NCBI RefSeq assembly: GCF_018403185.1
Contig: NZ_BOSE01000001.1
Coordinates: forward strand, 62,001 to 126,000
Reading direction: 5' to 3'
Source of the DNA: Paenibacillus montaniterrae
GTDB taxonomy: Bacteria > Bacillota > Bacilli > Paenibacillales > Paenibacillaceae
DNA length: 64,000 nucleotides
In this document: positions 7,150 to 16,552 of the stretch, piece after piece
How positions within the stretch are numbered: the first letter of the stretch is position 1
Layout of the letters: the number at the start of each line of letters is the position of its first letter
The notes under the pieces: generated by a model
The model's input: the letters and a program-made list of their open reading frames with translations, nothing else
Told to the model about the DNA's origin: nothing
Databases searched by the model: none
Position numbers and translations under genes: made by a program

Positions 7150-10100
7150 TTATGGTGCGATCAGCTTGGCTGAATAAGCCGATTCGCCTGCATCATTGAC
7201 AGCCGTTACAAGATAGGCGCCGCCAGACTGTGCGCCGCTATGCTCGAAAACTGCTGAATTGGTCATACCAAGCTTCACATAATTGTTATCGTTATTCGCA
7301 CTGTAGTAGACATGATACTCTGTTACCTGCTCGGTAACCGGATTATCAGACCAGCTTAGCACAAGATTCATCCCAACATATTCGGAGCCTAGACCAACAG
7401 GGGCTGACGGAGCAGCTAATTCAGCCTGCCCATTGCCATTGTTGCCCCCGCCATGCTGTCCATTGTTGCCATTACCATTTCCGTTGCCGTTGTTGCCGTT
7501 GTTGCCGTTGTTTCCGTTATTGCCGTTCCCATTCCCATTGTTGCCATTGCCGCCACTTTGGCCTTCGCCAGGCAAGCCAGGAATGTCAATATCCGGGATC
7601 GGATTATAGTTGCCGTATTCAACGGTCAAGCTTGGCTCGGATTGCTTGCCGACAACATCAACTGCTACGACATAGAATCTAGTAAATTGCGACGGATCAA
7701 CAGCAACTGGTACGGAATAATTACCTTTGCTGTAGCGAATTGAGTCGCCATATTTTTCGTACTCACCGCCATTTATCGAACGATAAACGCGATAGCCGAC
7801 AACATCTGTTGAGCCGCTATTCTCGAAGCTTAACACGAACTGGCCATTTCCACCGCTGTTCAATCTCACGTTCGGCGGATAATCCGGATTTGCTCCATCA
7901 TCCTTGCGAGGATCTACAACCGAAGGCGCATCTCTGCCAGCATCGGCAGGAACATAGACAGATAGATCACGGCGGCTGCTCGCAGGCAGCTTCGATTGTG
8001 CCGCTTGCAGATCAAGCATAAGCTGATCCAAAGGCGACTTGCGGACAATTACCGTCTTCTCGACGAGCATATCCTCCGGTGTTAGCTCATTAGGCTTATA
8101 GTTGATGCCGTTATATTCTATAACCTTCATTTTGACCAGTGTGTCGTCAACCTTGGTAGGCAAATATGCTTTGTTGAACCAGTCGGTTACGAGCAGCCCT
8201 TCAGCTCTATTCAAGCTGGAAGGAAGCAAGCCGCTTGTTGAAGACACGGTAGCCTTAACGATATTGTCCGGCTGCGTAAATTTCTTGTTTTCGAATAAAT
8301 CCGGACGTTTTTCCGTCAATTCATTCATAATTAATCCCCATACATTACGAGCTCTAGTGCGGCCATTCGTAGACAATGTATGAATTGGCTTCTCATAGCC
8401 TGCCCATACTCCTAGCGTAACATCTGGCGTAAAGCCGACAAACCATACATCGCCATAGCTTTGCGTTGACCCTGTTTTACCTGCAAAGTCAATCGAGCCG
8501 TAAGCTTTAAGCTGATTGCGCAGCGCTGCACCGGTACCTGCACCATCGGCAATAACTGTACGCAGCATGTCAGTCATTAAAAATGCAGTTTGCTCAGAGA
8601 ATACGCGTTTTGGCGTAGTTTTGTGCTCATAAATGATTTTGCCGTTTGGATCTGTAATTTTTTCAATCATATATGCGTCGTTTAATTCGCCGTTGTTCGG
8701 AATCGCACCGTAAGCATTGGTCATTTCCTCAACGGTTACACCGCGCTCCAGACCGCCGATTACGCCAGTTTTGGCATAGTAGTCGGATTCCGTTATCGTC
8801 GTAATGCCCAGCTCTTTAACAAAGTCCAGCGCGACAGGAATTGTCAAATCCTCATTGTAAATTTTAAGCGCTGGAATATTAAGAGAGCGGTTCAACGCGT
8901 TCCGAGCTGTAACCAGCCCTGCAAATTTGCGATTCGAGTTCATCGGAATATGAAAGCCCTTCTGACCATCCTGCAAAATAAGCGGAGAATCATCAATAAT
9001 ACTGGCTGGCTGAACAATTCCTTTTTCGATAGCTGGCAAATATGCGGCCAACGTTTTCATTGTCGAACCTGGCTGACGAATCATTTGCGTAGCGTGATTC
9101 AGCTGCTCTTTATAGAAGTCGCGACCTTCCAGCATGCCAAGAATAGCGCCGGTGGAGTGATCGATCAGCATTGCGCCGACTTGCTCAATGCCTTTTTCAG
9201 CACTATCAGGCGTGAAGTTGTCAGGATTGCTGCCGATCTCGCGCATAATATTGTATACTTCTTTATCGATCGTCGTATAGACATGATAGCCGCCACGAAG
9301 CAATGCATCGCGAGCATCTTCAACAAGATGAGCATTTTCTTCCTTATTCAGGTCTTCAAGCGTAAGCTCCTTGTTTTCCTGAAGCAGCAGCATTTTAGCT
9401 GCTTCGCGCTCAGCCTCCAGCATAAGGAATGGGTACGTATTGTACGCTCTTTCCGTAGGCTCGGCAATAGACTCGCGGATGTTGAAGTTAAGCGCCTGCT
9501 CGTATTCTTCTTCAGTAATTTTTCCTGTTTCCTTCATTCGCTTTAGTACCGTATGCTGTCGCTTAATTGCATTTTGGATGCCTTCCTCATTGTACTCGCC
9601 AGTTCCAGTAAACGCAGTATATCTGGAAGGGAGCTGCGGCAAGCCTGCCAAGTAAGCTGCTTGTGCGATATTAAGCTTGCTAAGATCCTCGATTCCGAAT
9701 ATTCCTTTGGCAGCAGCCTTGATGCCAAAGACTTGATATCCGTTAGAGCCATTGCCAAACGGCATTTTATTCAAATATGCAGTTATAATTTCTTCCTTAT
9801 TCAAATAGCGCTCCATGCGAATCGACAAAAAGATTTCTTTAATTTTACGACTTTCTGTACGATCCAGACTTAAAAATACGCGTCTCGCCAATTGCTGCGT
9901 CAAAGTACTGCCGCCAGTTTGCGTATCCTCATTGAATAATCTTTCCTTAACAGCTCGGCCGAGGCCATGAGCATCGATTCCGATATGCTCCCAGAAGTTT
10001 TGATCCTCTGTAGCGACAAGTGCGTCCAGCACGTTTTGTGGAATTTCATCGTATGTAACGACAATCCGATCTTCGTCTGTTCGCAACTGACCAACTAATG

Positions 10101-10344
10101 TGCCATCGTTGAAATAGACATATCCCGTCATGGAGTATTCTTCGACCTTGCTTTGGATATAGGATTGAGGGCGAATTTCCTCATCCTTGACGTTTGCAGC
10201 TACGTAGCCTGTAATCGCTCCGCCGGCCAGCAAACCACCAAAAATAAGAAAGAGAATAACCCATTTCAAGGTTAAAAAGCTAATAAGGCTAAACCACCGA
10301 AAAGCGCCGTATGGCCGACTCTGTGGCTTTTGTTCCTCTTCCAT
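7150..10344 (-). CDS. class A penicillin-binding protein (transglycosylase/transpeptidase) with two FnIII domains
   Basis: A bifunctional cell-wall synthase of 1,064 residues. Order: short cytoplasmic N-terminus, one membrane segment (about residues 16-45), GT51 glycosyltransferase with EDQNFWEHIG and GGSTLTQQLARR, transpeptidase with the SxxK motif in RQPGSTMK (about 423), SLN and GKTGS (about 621), then a fibronectin III-like domain, a long Gly/Asn linker (about 925-970) and a second FnIII-like domain. It is a PBP1A/PonA-type protein; the C-terminal extension is typical of Bacillales PBP1 but unusually long. The ATG at 10344 has GGAGGAGG 10 bases upstream; an earlier TTG at 10407 lacks such a site. 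It is monocistronic. Confidence 0.93.
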   Translation of the reverse strand: MEEEQKPQSRPYGAFRWFSLISFLTLKWVILFLIFGGLLAGGAITGYVAANVKDEEIRPQSYIQSKVEEYSMTGYVYFNDGTLVGQLRTDEDRIVVTYDEIPQNVLDALVATEDQNFWEHIGIDAHGLGRAVKERLFNEDTQTGGSTLTQQLARRVFLSLDRTESRKIKEIFLSIRMERYLNKEEIITAYLNKMPFGNGSNGYQVFGIKAAAKGIFGIEDLSKLNIAQAAYLAGLPQLPSRYTAFTGTGEYNEEGIQNAIKRQHTVLKRMKETGKITEEEYEQALNFNIRESIAEPTERAYNTYPFLMLEAEREAAKMLLLQENKELTLEDLNKEENAHLVEDARDALLRGGYHVYTTIDKEVYNIMREIGSNPDNFTPDSAEKGIEQVGAMLIDHSTGAILGMLEGRDFYKEQLNHATQMIRQPGSTMKTLAAYLPAIEKGIVQPASIIDDSPLILQDGQKGFHIPMNSNRKFAGLVTARNALNRSLNIPALKIYNEDLTIPVALDFVKELGITTITESDYYAKTGVIGGLERGVTVEEMTNAYGAIPNNGELNDAYMIEKITDPNGKIIYEHKTTPKRVFSEQTAFLMTDMLRTVIADGAGTGAALRNQLKAYGSIDFAGKTGSTQSYGDVWFVGFTPDVTLGVWAGYEKPIHTLSTNGRTRARNVWGLIMNELTEKRPDLFENKKFTQPDNIVKATVSSTSGLLPSSLNRAEGLLVTDWFNKAYLPTKVDDTLVKMKVIEYNGINYKPNELTPEDMLVEKTVIVRKSPLDQLMLDLQAAQSKLPASSRRDLSVYVPADAGRDAPSVVDPRKDDGANPDYPPNVRLNSGGNGQFVLSFENSGSTDVVGYRVYRSINGGEYEKYGDSIRYSKGNYSVPVAVDPSQFTRFYVVAVDVVGKQSEPSLTVEYGNYNPIPDIDIPGLPGEGQSGGNGNNGNGNGNNGNNGNNGNNGNGNGNGNNGQHGGGNNGNGQAELAAPSAPVGLGSEYVGMNLVLSWSDNPVTEQVTEYHVYYSANNDNNYVKLGMTNSAVFEHSGAQSGGAYLVTAVNDAGESAYSAKLIAP
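7431..7556. repeat. low-complexity coding repeat for the Gly/Asn linker of the PBP
   Basis: Short repeating units of gttgcc/gttgccatt type on the + strand encode alternating Gly and Asn on the minus strand. It is a simple repeat that can expand or contract in steps of three bases without breaking the frame. Confidence 0.75.
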
Positions 10345-10563
10345 AAGTTCACATTCCTCCTCCAGCATAACATTCGTATTATACCATAAATTTCGATGGA
10401 TTCGCATATTTTGCTGAAATATCGCATCTTTTGATCTATACGTTTAACGCGATAAAAATGGCAAAAGTTGCGTTTTTGCTGCTTCAGTCAAATAAGTGCA
10501 ACGGATTGGGCGAAAATGAAGTATAATGAAGTAGATAAAAATGTTGCCAATGGAGTAAACAAT

Positions 10564-10593
10564 TAGGGTGTGTTTGAGAACTCCGAGGACAGC
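10564..10593 (+). repeat. remnant end of a small palindromic mobile element
   Basis: The 30 bases match the left end of the element at 62570-62599 at 26 positions (four C/T differences). Only this end is present; the rest of the element is gone. It now forms part of the leader of the nfeD gene, ending 18 bases before its start codon. Confidence 0.65.
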
Positions 10594-10611
10594 TTAAGAG
10601 GAGGAGGGAGA

Positions 10612-11142
10612 ATGGAAACTTTATTTTGGGTATGCTTTTTGATCGGCGTATTGTACACGCTGATCGTCATCATTTTCGGCGACGCTTTATCAGGAGCTGT
10701 AGATGCTTCAACAGAGTGGCTGCAGGTAAGCCATCTGCCCATTTTGCAGCCTACAACATTGATCGGCGGACTTACCATATTTGGCGGAGCAGGCATATTA
10801 ATGAGCAGATTTACGTCTCTAGCGATGTTGGCAATAGCGGCTATTGCGCTGGCAGCCGCTGCAATTGGCGTAGTGTTCATTTACTATTTTTATGTGAAGC
10901 CAATGTCCAATGCAGAAATGTCTTTAAGCTACTCTATTGTAGAATTGATCGGCAAGCAGGCTCAGGTTACTGTGCCAATTCCCGCAGAGGGCTATGGCGA
11001 GGTTATTGTAAAAACTGCGGGCGGCATCGTCAACCATACGGCGGCGAGCTTTGATCAAATTGCAATCGGCAGCGAGGCTACCGTTGTTGTCATCGACTTA
11101 GATGATGGCGTACTGCTAGTATCCGAAGTAGATTTAGAATAG
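10612..11142 (+). CDS. NfeD-like membrane protein, partner of flotillin
   Basis: 176 residues. Three hydrophobic segments (about residues 1-22, 44-62 and 66-88) precede a C-terminal OB-fold soluble domain (residues 100-176, with GKQAQVTVPIPAEGYGEV and DGVLLVSEVDL), the layout of short NfeD proteins such as YuaF. It is 14 bases upstream of the flotillin gene and must be cotranscribed, as yuaF-floT are in Bacillus. The start at 10612 follows an AGAGGAGGAGGGAG site; an in-frame start at 10570 is in the mobile-element remnant and is rejected. In Bacillus this operon is controlled by sigma-W; here a TATAAT is at 10522-10527 and a weak TGCAAC at 10497-10502, so the promoter type is uncertain. Confidence 0.88.
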   Translation: METLFWVCFLIGVLYTLIVIIFGDALSGAVDASTEWLQVSHLPILQPTTLIGGLTIFGGAGILMSRFTSLAMLAIAAIALAAAAIGVVFIYYFYVKPMSNAEMSLSYSIVELIGKQAQVTVPIPAEGYGEVIVKTAGGIVNHTAASFDQIAIGSEATVVVIDLDDGVLLVSEVDLE

Positions 11143-11156
11143 AGAGGAGATTTTTC

Positions 11157-12695
11157 ATGGAAAACACATTTGCTATGACTATTACCTTTATTGTAGTTGG
11201 TGTTATCGTAGTACTCGGGTTGGCGTTCTGGGCCAGATATAAGACGGTGAGCCCTGATGAAGCGATGCTCGTAACCGGGTCATTTCTCGGTACCCGCAAC
11301 ACAATGGTCGATGAGTCAGGTAGAAAAGTAAAAATTATTCGCGGCGGCGGCGCCTTTATTATTCCAATCTTCCAGCAATCACAATTTCTTTCTTTATTAT
11401 CCCACAAGCTTGATATTGCGACGCCTGAGGTGTACTCAGCACAAGGCGTGCCAGTGTTTTCAAACGGGGTAGCGATTATTAAGGTTGGCGGCTCGATTGA
11501 GGATATTGCTACAGCGGCTGAGCAGTTTCTCGGCAAGCCGACTGAAGCGTTGAAAAGCGAGGCGCAGGAAGTGCTTGAGGGCCATTTGCGGGCGATTTTG
11601 GGTACGATGACCGTAGAGGAAATTTACCGCAATCGCGACAAATTTGCGCAAGAGGTGCAAGGCGTAGCGGCGCGTGATTTAAAAAAAATGGGCTTGCAAA
11701 TCGTTTCCTTCACCATTAAGGATGTGCGCGACAAGCACGGATACTTAGATGCGCTCGGAAAACCGAGAATTGCTGCGGTCAAGCGCGATGCGGAAATAGC
11801 AGAGGCAGAAGCGGAGCGCGATGCAACGATTCAAAAGGCTCTTGCTACAGAAGCAGCGCAAAAGGCAGAGCTGTTAAAGGATACGAATATCTCTGAGGCA
11901 GAGCGCGACAAAGAGATGAAAATCGCTTCATTTAAAAAGGATCAGGATACGGCAAAAGCAGAAGCGGATCAAGCCTATGCGATCCAGGAAGCAAAAGCGA
12001 AGCAGGTCGTCGTTGAGGAGCAAATGAAAATTGAGCTCGTCCGCAAGGAACGGGAAATCGACCTTGAAGCAATGGAAATTTCCAAACGCGAGAAGCAGTA
12101 TGATGCAGAAGTGAAGAAAAAAGCGGACGCTGACCGCTATGCGGTTGAGCAAGCGGCTGAAGCAAACAAGGCAAGACAGCTTCGCGAGGCAGATGCGCTG
12201 CAATATCGGATTGAAGCAGAAGCGAAGGCGAGTGCTGAACAAAAGCGGCTTGAAGGTATGGCGATTGCCGAGGTTGAGCGTGCTCAAGGTACGGCGACAG
12301 CGGAGGTTATTCGCTTGAAAGGTTTGGCGGAAGCCGAAGCGAAGGAAAAGCTTGCTGTGGCGTTCGAGAAATTCGGCGAGGCTGCGGTGCTGGATATCGT
12401 GCTGAAAATGCTGCCTGAGCTTGCAGGCAAAATTGCTGAGCCGATTGGCAATATTGATAAGCTGTCTGTTGTCGATACAGGCAATGGCGAAGGGGCTGCA
12501 AGAGTTAGCAACTATGTTACCTCGCTAATGGCTACCGCGCCTGAAATGCTGGAAAATGTAACGGGGCTGGACATTAATCAAATGATTTCTCGTCTCGCTA
12601 ACGGCAAAGGCAGCAGCGCGGGAAGCTCGAATGAGGCAAGTAAGCAAATTGAACAAGCAATTCAAGCAAGCCTCGAATTGAAGGAGAAGGAATAA
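11157..12695 (+). CDS. floT: flotillin (membrane microdomain scaffold)
   Basis: 512 residues versus 509 in B. subtilis FloT. A single membrane-inserting segment lies at residues 6-24, followed by an SPFH/band-7 domain (to about 200) with SPDEAMLVTGSFLGT and EVLEGHLRAILGTMTVEEIY, then a long coiled coil rich in Ala, Glu and Lys with repeated AEAE and KAEA units (about 205-400), and a C-terminal Ala/Ser-rich tail. Flotillins mark and organise functional membrane microdomains and affect signalling and secretion. The RBS is GAGAGGAG before the ATG; it is the second gene of the operon with nfeD and ends before a bidirectional terminator. Confidence 0.93.
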   Translation: MENTFAMTITFIVVGVIVVLGLAFWARYKTVSPDEAMLVTGSFLGTRNTMVDESGRKVKIIRGGGAFIIPIFQQSQFLSLLSHKLDIATPEVYSAQGVPVFSNGVAIIKVGGSIEDIATAAEQFLGKPTEALKSEAQEVLEGHLRAILGTMTVEEIYRNRDKFAQEVQGVAARDLKKMGLQIVSFTIKDVRDKHGYLDALGKPRIAAVKRDAEIAEAEAERDATIQKALATEAAQKAELLKDTNISEAERDKEMKIASFKKDQDTAKAEADQAYAIQEAKAKQVVVEEQMKIELVRKEREIDLEAMEISKREKQYDAEVKKKADADRYAVEQAAEANKARQLREADALQYRIEAEAKASAEQKRLEGMAIAEVERAQGTATAEVIRLKGLAEAEAKEKLAVAFEKFGEAAVLDIVLKMLPELAGKIAEPIGNIDKLSVVDTGNGEGAARVSNYVTSLMATAPEMLENVTGLDINQMISRLANGKGSSAGSSNEASKQIEQAIQASLELKEKE

Positions 12696-12761
12696 CGCAG
12701 GGGTTGCTATGAGCAGCTTTCACCTATAGCATGATTCATGTAGAAAGTGCATAGAAATAAG

Positions 12762-12793
12762 AAAAAGGACTGCATGTCGATGCAGTCCTTTTT
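12762..12793. terminator. bidirectional terminator between floT and rpsD
   Basis: AAAAAGGACTGCAT (12762-12775) pairs exactly with 12780-12793 around a four-base loop, giving T-runs on both strands for the convergent genes. Confidence 0.9.
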
Positions 12794-12802
12794 GTAAATA
12801 AA

Positions 12803-13402
12803 TTAACGAGAGTAGAACTCGACAATTTGCTTTTCGTCGATTTCTTGAGAAAGCTCAGAGCGCTCTGGCAAGCGAACGTATTTGCCTTCAACAGCTTGAT
12901 CGTTGAACTCAAGGTAGTTTGGCAAATGAACACGATTTTCAAGAGCTTCTTTAACAGATTTCAAACTGCGGCTGCGCTCGCGTAGACCAATTACATCGCC
13001 TACTGAAACAGCGTAGGAAGCAATATCAACCTTTTTGCCGTTAACTGTAACGTGACCGTGAGCAACAAGCTGACGAGCACCTGCACGAGAGTTGGCAAAG
13101 CCTAGACGGTATACAAGGTTATCAAGGCGGCTTTCAAGAAGCACCATGAAGTTTTCACCCGCGATACCTTTCATTTTAGTTGCTCTAGTGTAAAGGTTGT
13201 GGAATTGCTTTTCGCCCAAGCCGTACATATGACGAAGCTTTTGCTTTTCCATAAGCTGCAAGCCGTAACCGCTCACTTTGCGGCGAGAGTTTGGACCGTG
13301 TTGTCCTGGAGGGAACGGTCTTTTAAGATCTTTACCAGTACCGCTTAGTGAAATTCCTAGACGGCGGCTTAGTTTGAATTTTGGACCAGTGTAACGTGAC
13401 AT
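12803..13402 (-). CDS. rpsD: 30S ribosomal protein S4
   Basis: A primary 16S rRNA-binding protein of the small subunit that nucleates 30S assembly. 199 residues; it begins [16 protein letters not shown], continues [18 protein letters not shown] and [11 protein letters not shown], and has the S4 RNA-binding domain ([34 protein letters not shown]). The zinc-binding Cys of some S4 paralogues are absent, so it is the Cys-minus form. The frame is open upstream to 13573, but the start at 13402 matches the family and follows GAAGGAG. It stands alone, with a promoter 176 bases upstream and a long leader, as in Bacillus where rpsD is autoregulated. Confidence 0.97.
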   Translation of the reverse strand: MSRYTGPKFKLSRRLGISLSGTGKDLKRPFPPGQHGPNSRRKVSGYGLQLMEKQKLRHMYGLGEKQFHNLYTRATKMKGIAGENFMVLLESRLDNLVYRLGFANSRAGARQLVAHGHVTVNGKKVDIASYAVSVGDVIGLRERSRSLKSVKEALENRVHLPNYLEFNDQAVEGKYVRLPERSELSQEIDEKQIVEFYSR

Positions 13403-13571
13403 GTGTCGATTAACTCCTTCATCAAATGAAATTATTGAGGATGGGGTTGTGTTTCGCGGACATGAAGGTGTAGTTAACTCATATACTACACTGTCAGACA
13501 CATCAGCCGCAGGCCCGACAGCCCTTGCATATCCTGAGGGTGACACAAAACCGTACGCCCATAATACCATC
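13403..13571 (-). promoter_or_regulatory. rpsD leader RNA, probable S4 autoregulatory region
   Basis: About 169 bases separate the predicted start point from the rpsD start codon. The leader RNA can form a CTGTC...GACAG stem. In Bacillus S4 binds its own leader to repress translation; the length and single-gene context fit, but I cannot show the pseudoknot by eye. Confidence 0.5.
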
Positions 13572-13577
13572 AATAAT

Positions 13578-13605
13578 ATTATAAAGTCTCCCAGGTAAAA
13601 GTCAA
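13578..13605 (-). promoter_or_regulatory. rpsD promoter (sigma-A type)
   Basis: On the minus strand TTGACT (13605-13600) is followed after 16 bases by TATAAT (13583-13578), nearly a perfect vegetative promoter. Confidence 0.85.
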
Positions 13606-13767
13606 GAAATGAAAGCGCTAAACTTTTTGACTCATAAATCCCAAGTAATTTATACCGCCTAAAGTCCTAATATTTTGCAGGATAATAGTGCAAAATTCTT
13701 AAAAATAGAGTATGATATGGAAGAGAAAGCTCATCTCCTTAGGGTAGTGAAGGAAAGGGTTGGGTAT

Positions 13768-15669
13768 ATGATGATGGACGGAACTATTGGAGTAAATAAG
13801 CCAACGATCTGGTTTGCAGATGAAGATTTCCATGATGCAGATGAACCATACTTGCCAGAGCTATATAAGGAAAGCTTTCATGCGTGGTATGAGGATGCGC
13901 GAGATATGGAGGCATGCCAATATGGAATGTTCCGCCTGTATTCAAGATCAGCATCTATTTATAGTACTGATATGCCTGAACAGCATAAGCTGAACGCATC
14001 CGATTGGGATGAAACTATGAATAGGCTGGCCATGCAATGTATTCAAAGTGAAGCTTATTCCGTCTTGCTGGAGCAAGGTGTACAATATAGCGCAATTCCT
14101 GTTACAAGACGCAAGGACCGCAAAGTATTTGCTGCTTTTATTTATGCCGTCAATGAGCGCCTTGCGATTAGCAAGCCGGAGCTCGAAGGCTATATGAAGC
14201 ATTATCGCGTCCATTTCTATCGCGTCTTTGAAAGCGTCTTTGTAAAAGAGATAATGCTGCAAAAGAATTTAATTGACAAGGAAGCGACCCATCGCGAGCG
14301 TCTTTTTTTAATTTCCAAGCGCTTGTATGATCAGATCGATGCTGAAAGCGTAGTGAGAGAAATGCTGCACAGCCTGGAAGAGCTGTATCAGGATTCTGAA
14401 ATCTACCTTTATTTGTCGCAGGATCATTTGGAAGGCGATAGCCGCGTACGACCGCTGGAATTTCGCAATTCAGCCAATGATATCGTGACAGAAGCATTTC
14501 TTGAAGGCAAATGCTGCATTGATCGCGAGCAGCCCGGCTATATTCGGCTGGCGATTCCAATGAACGGCAAGCAGGCTGCATACGGCGTGCTTTGCATTGA
14601 AATCAATATGGTGCATTGGGACGAGTCGGATCTGCCTGCCTTTATGCTGATTGCTGATACAGCAGGCTCTGCGTTTGAAAACGCCAAGCTGTATGAACAA
14701 TCGAATTTGCTGATCAATGAGCTGCGAATTATTAACGAAATGACCAAGCGGCTTAATCAGTCGCTTCGTTCGCGGGAAATATTCCAATACGCAACTGCCG
14801 AGCTGTTAAAAATTTTTGCTGCTGATTATTGCTGTGTGCTGCAACTGGATCGCAAAAGCAATGAGTTTAAGGTGAGAGCGAGCAATTTGGAAGTGCTGGT
14901 CGGCAAAACCTATGCCAATGATTATGGCTTCACCGGGGTTGTATACCGCACAAAGGAAGCGCTAATAACGTCCGACTATAAAAATACGAAATCGGTTTCC
15001 TCCGAGCTGATGGAGGATACCAATTCCCGTTCATTGATTGGAGCGCCTATTTTTGTTGATGGCGAGGTTGCAGGAGTCATACTCGTTACCCATCGTGATG
15101 CGAACTATTTTTCTTATGATAATTACAAGCTGCTGCAAGTCGTCAGCACTCATATCGGGCTTGCCGTGACCAACGCTTCGCTGCATGCAGAAATGCGCAA
15201 AATGATCATTACCGATAATTTAACGAATTTGCATGTGCGTCATTATTTGGATGAAGAGATACAGCGCAAGCAGCGTGTTGATGCACAGGGCTCGCTTATA
15301 CTGGTCGATATTGATTTCTTCAAAACCGTCAATGACACGTACGGCCATCAAGTAGGAGATCGGATACTGATTCAGGTGAGTGCAATTGTCCGCTCCTCGA
15401 TTCGCAACGGAGATATAGCGGCGCGTTGGGGCGGAGAAGAGCTTGCGATCTATTTGCCAAATGTGCCTGCATCGCGTGCCGTGCAAATTGCTGAACGGAT
15501 ACGGATCAGAGTGGAAAGCGAGACAGACCCGAAGGTGACGGTTTCCTGCGGCATTAGCGAGTGGGAAGCTTCTCATGACAAAATCAGTGTTGAATCGTTG
15601 TTTTACCGCGCAGACATGGCGCTGTACGAATCGAAAAAGAACGGCCGCAACCGGATAAATATCGGTTAG
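13768..15669 (+). CDS. GAF-GGDEF diguanylate cyclase
   Basis: 633 residues, no membrane segment or signal peptide. The N-terminal half (1-320) has no motif I recognise, but may hold a degenerate GAF-like fold (VNERLAISKPELEGY). A GAF domain follows (about 324-475, with YGFTGVVYRTKEAL and RSLIGAPIFVDGEVAGVI), then GGDEF (479-630) with ILVDIDFFKTVNDTYGH, the active-site RWGGEELAIYLP and YRADMALYESKKNGRNR. An RNGD five residues before GGEEL is an intact product-inhibition I-site, so it should make cyclic di-GMP and be feedback controlled. I chose the ATG at 13768 for AGGAAAGGG 8 bases upstream; the frame is open to a TTG at 13675. Confidence 0.85.
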   Translation: MMMDGTIGVNKPTIWFADEDFHDADEPYLPELYKESFHAWYEDARDMEACQYGMFRLYSRSASIYSTDMPEQHKLNASDWDETMNRLAMQCIQSEAYSVLLEQGVQYSAIPVTRRKDRKVFAAFIYAVNERLAISKPELEGYMKHYRVHFYRVFESVFVKEIMLQKNLIDKEATHRERLFLISKRLYDQIDAESVVREMLHSLEELYQDSEIYLYLSQDHLEGDSRVRPLEFRNSANDIVTEAFLEGKCCIDREQPGYIRLAIPMNGKQAAYGVLCIEINMVHWDESDLPAFMLIADTAGSAFENAKLYEQSNLLINELRIINEMTKRLNQSLRSREIFQYATAELLKIFAADYCCVLQLDRKSNEFKVRASNLEVLVGKTYANDYGFTGVVYRTKEALITSDYKNTKSVSSELMEDTNSRSLIGAPIFVDGEVAGVILVTHRDANYFSYDNYKLLQVVSTHIGLAVTNASLHAEMRKMIITDNLTNLHVRHYLDEEIQRKQRVDAQGSLILVDIDFFKTVNDTYGHQVGDRILIQVSAIVRSSIRNGDIAARWGGEELAIYLPNVPASRAVQIAERIRIRVESETDPKVTVSCGISEWEASHDKISVESLFYRADMALYESKKNGRNRINIG

Positions 15670-15673
15670 CCTT

Positions 15674-15724
15674 AAGGAGTGTTCAGGAGGTCAGTTTTAA
15701 CTGGCTTTCTGGCACTCCTTTTTT
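15674..15724 (+). terminator. terminator after the diguanylate cyclase gene
   Basis: AAGGAGTG (15674-15681) pairs with CACTCCTT (15713-15720), with an inner CAGTT/AACTG stem and a following T-run. Confidence 0.8.
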
Positions 15725-15801
15725 ATTTGCCCATTTTGCGCATAACGATATTGCAATTGAGTTACCCTATTCTATGATATAACGAATAATTGAGGTGGAA
15801 T

Positions 15802-16515
15802 ATGCGCAAAAATAGCAGTCTTGCAGGAATGCTTATATGCTGTGTCATTGTCGCTGCTTGCAGCATGGTGACAGGCAACCGTTCAGCTGAGCAATGGTTA
15901 AGCCTTGTTCGCTCGGGGATGATCGCTGAGGACAACTTCCGCTTCAGCGGCTCTGTTGTGATGGGCTTCGAGGATGGGGTTGCGCTTGCTCCGTTTGCAT
16001 TTCAAGGTGAGATAGAAGCGCATAAGCAAATTGCGCTGCATGCTGAGCAAAGCAGCAGCTTTGTGCACAATCCTGTCAATGAGCTGGAGTTTATTGCCGA
16101 TCATGCTGAGCAGTCAGAGATTGTATATAACGGGCTTGATGAGTCCAAGGAGCGTAATATCGTCGTATTAAATGTGAAGCTGAATGAGCAGGCCGTTACA
16201 GAGCGCTGGAAGGACCAATTACAGCAGGAGCTTAACAATGTTTCGCTTCAGGCGATAGCATCAGCCAAGGAAGAGGGCAAGCATTTGGCGCTTGTCCAGC
16301 AGGAGGCTGATCATGCGCAGCGGGAGCTTGAGCAGATGCTTCAACAGCTGAAGGTGTCTGCGCAATATGAAATTACAATCGACACTGTGCGGGCTGTAGA
16401 ACTGGAAATGAAAGAACTCGTAAATATGAATTATATGAAAGATGGCGCAATGATTAAGGAATACCGCAAAAGCAACATCACATTTGATCTGACTCCAGAT
16501 CAAGTGGTACGATGA
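15802..16515 (+). CDS. predicted lipoprotein of unknown function
   Basis: 237 residues. The N-terminus MRKNSSLAGMLICCVIVAAC is a lipoprotein signal with Cys20 as the predicted lipidation site (lipobox IVAAC). The mature part has no domain I recognise; a region around residues 130-185 is helical and Gln/Glu-rich. The ATG has GAGGTGG four bases upstream. It lies 37 bases ahead of the ampS gene on the same strand and may be cotranscribed with it. Paenibacillus-type hypothetical lipoproteins of this size are common, and no function is inferred here. Confidence 0.7.
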   Translation: MRKNSSLAGMLICCVIVAACSMVTGNRSAEQWLSLVRSGMIAEDNFRFSGSVVMGFEDGVALAPFAFQGEIEAHKQIALHAEQSSSFVHNPVNELEFIADHAEQSEIVYNGLDESKERNIVVLNVKLNEQAVTERWKDQLQQELNNVSLQAIASAKEEGKHLALVQQEADHAQRELEQMLQQLKVSAQYEITIDTVRAVELEMKELVNMNYMKDGAMIKEYRKSNITFDLTPDQVVR

Positions 16516-16552
16516 ATAAGCAATATGCTCAGCGATAGAAAGGAGAAATGGT

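Noticed and set aside
8950..9546. 198-residue frame opposite the PBP gene
   Set aside because: Lies over the transglycosylase coding region with no start signal and no recognisable motif.
10497..10527. Sigma-W promoter for nfeD-floT
   Set aside because: TGCAAC-N17-AGTA is off at key positions; the TATAAT suggests a sigma-A -10 but lacks a -35, so neither is called.
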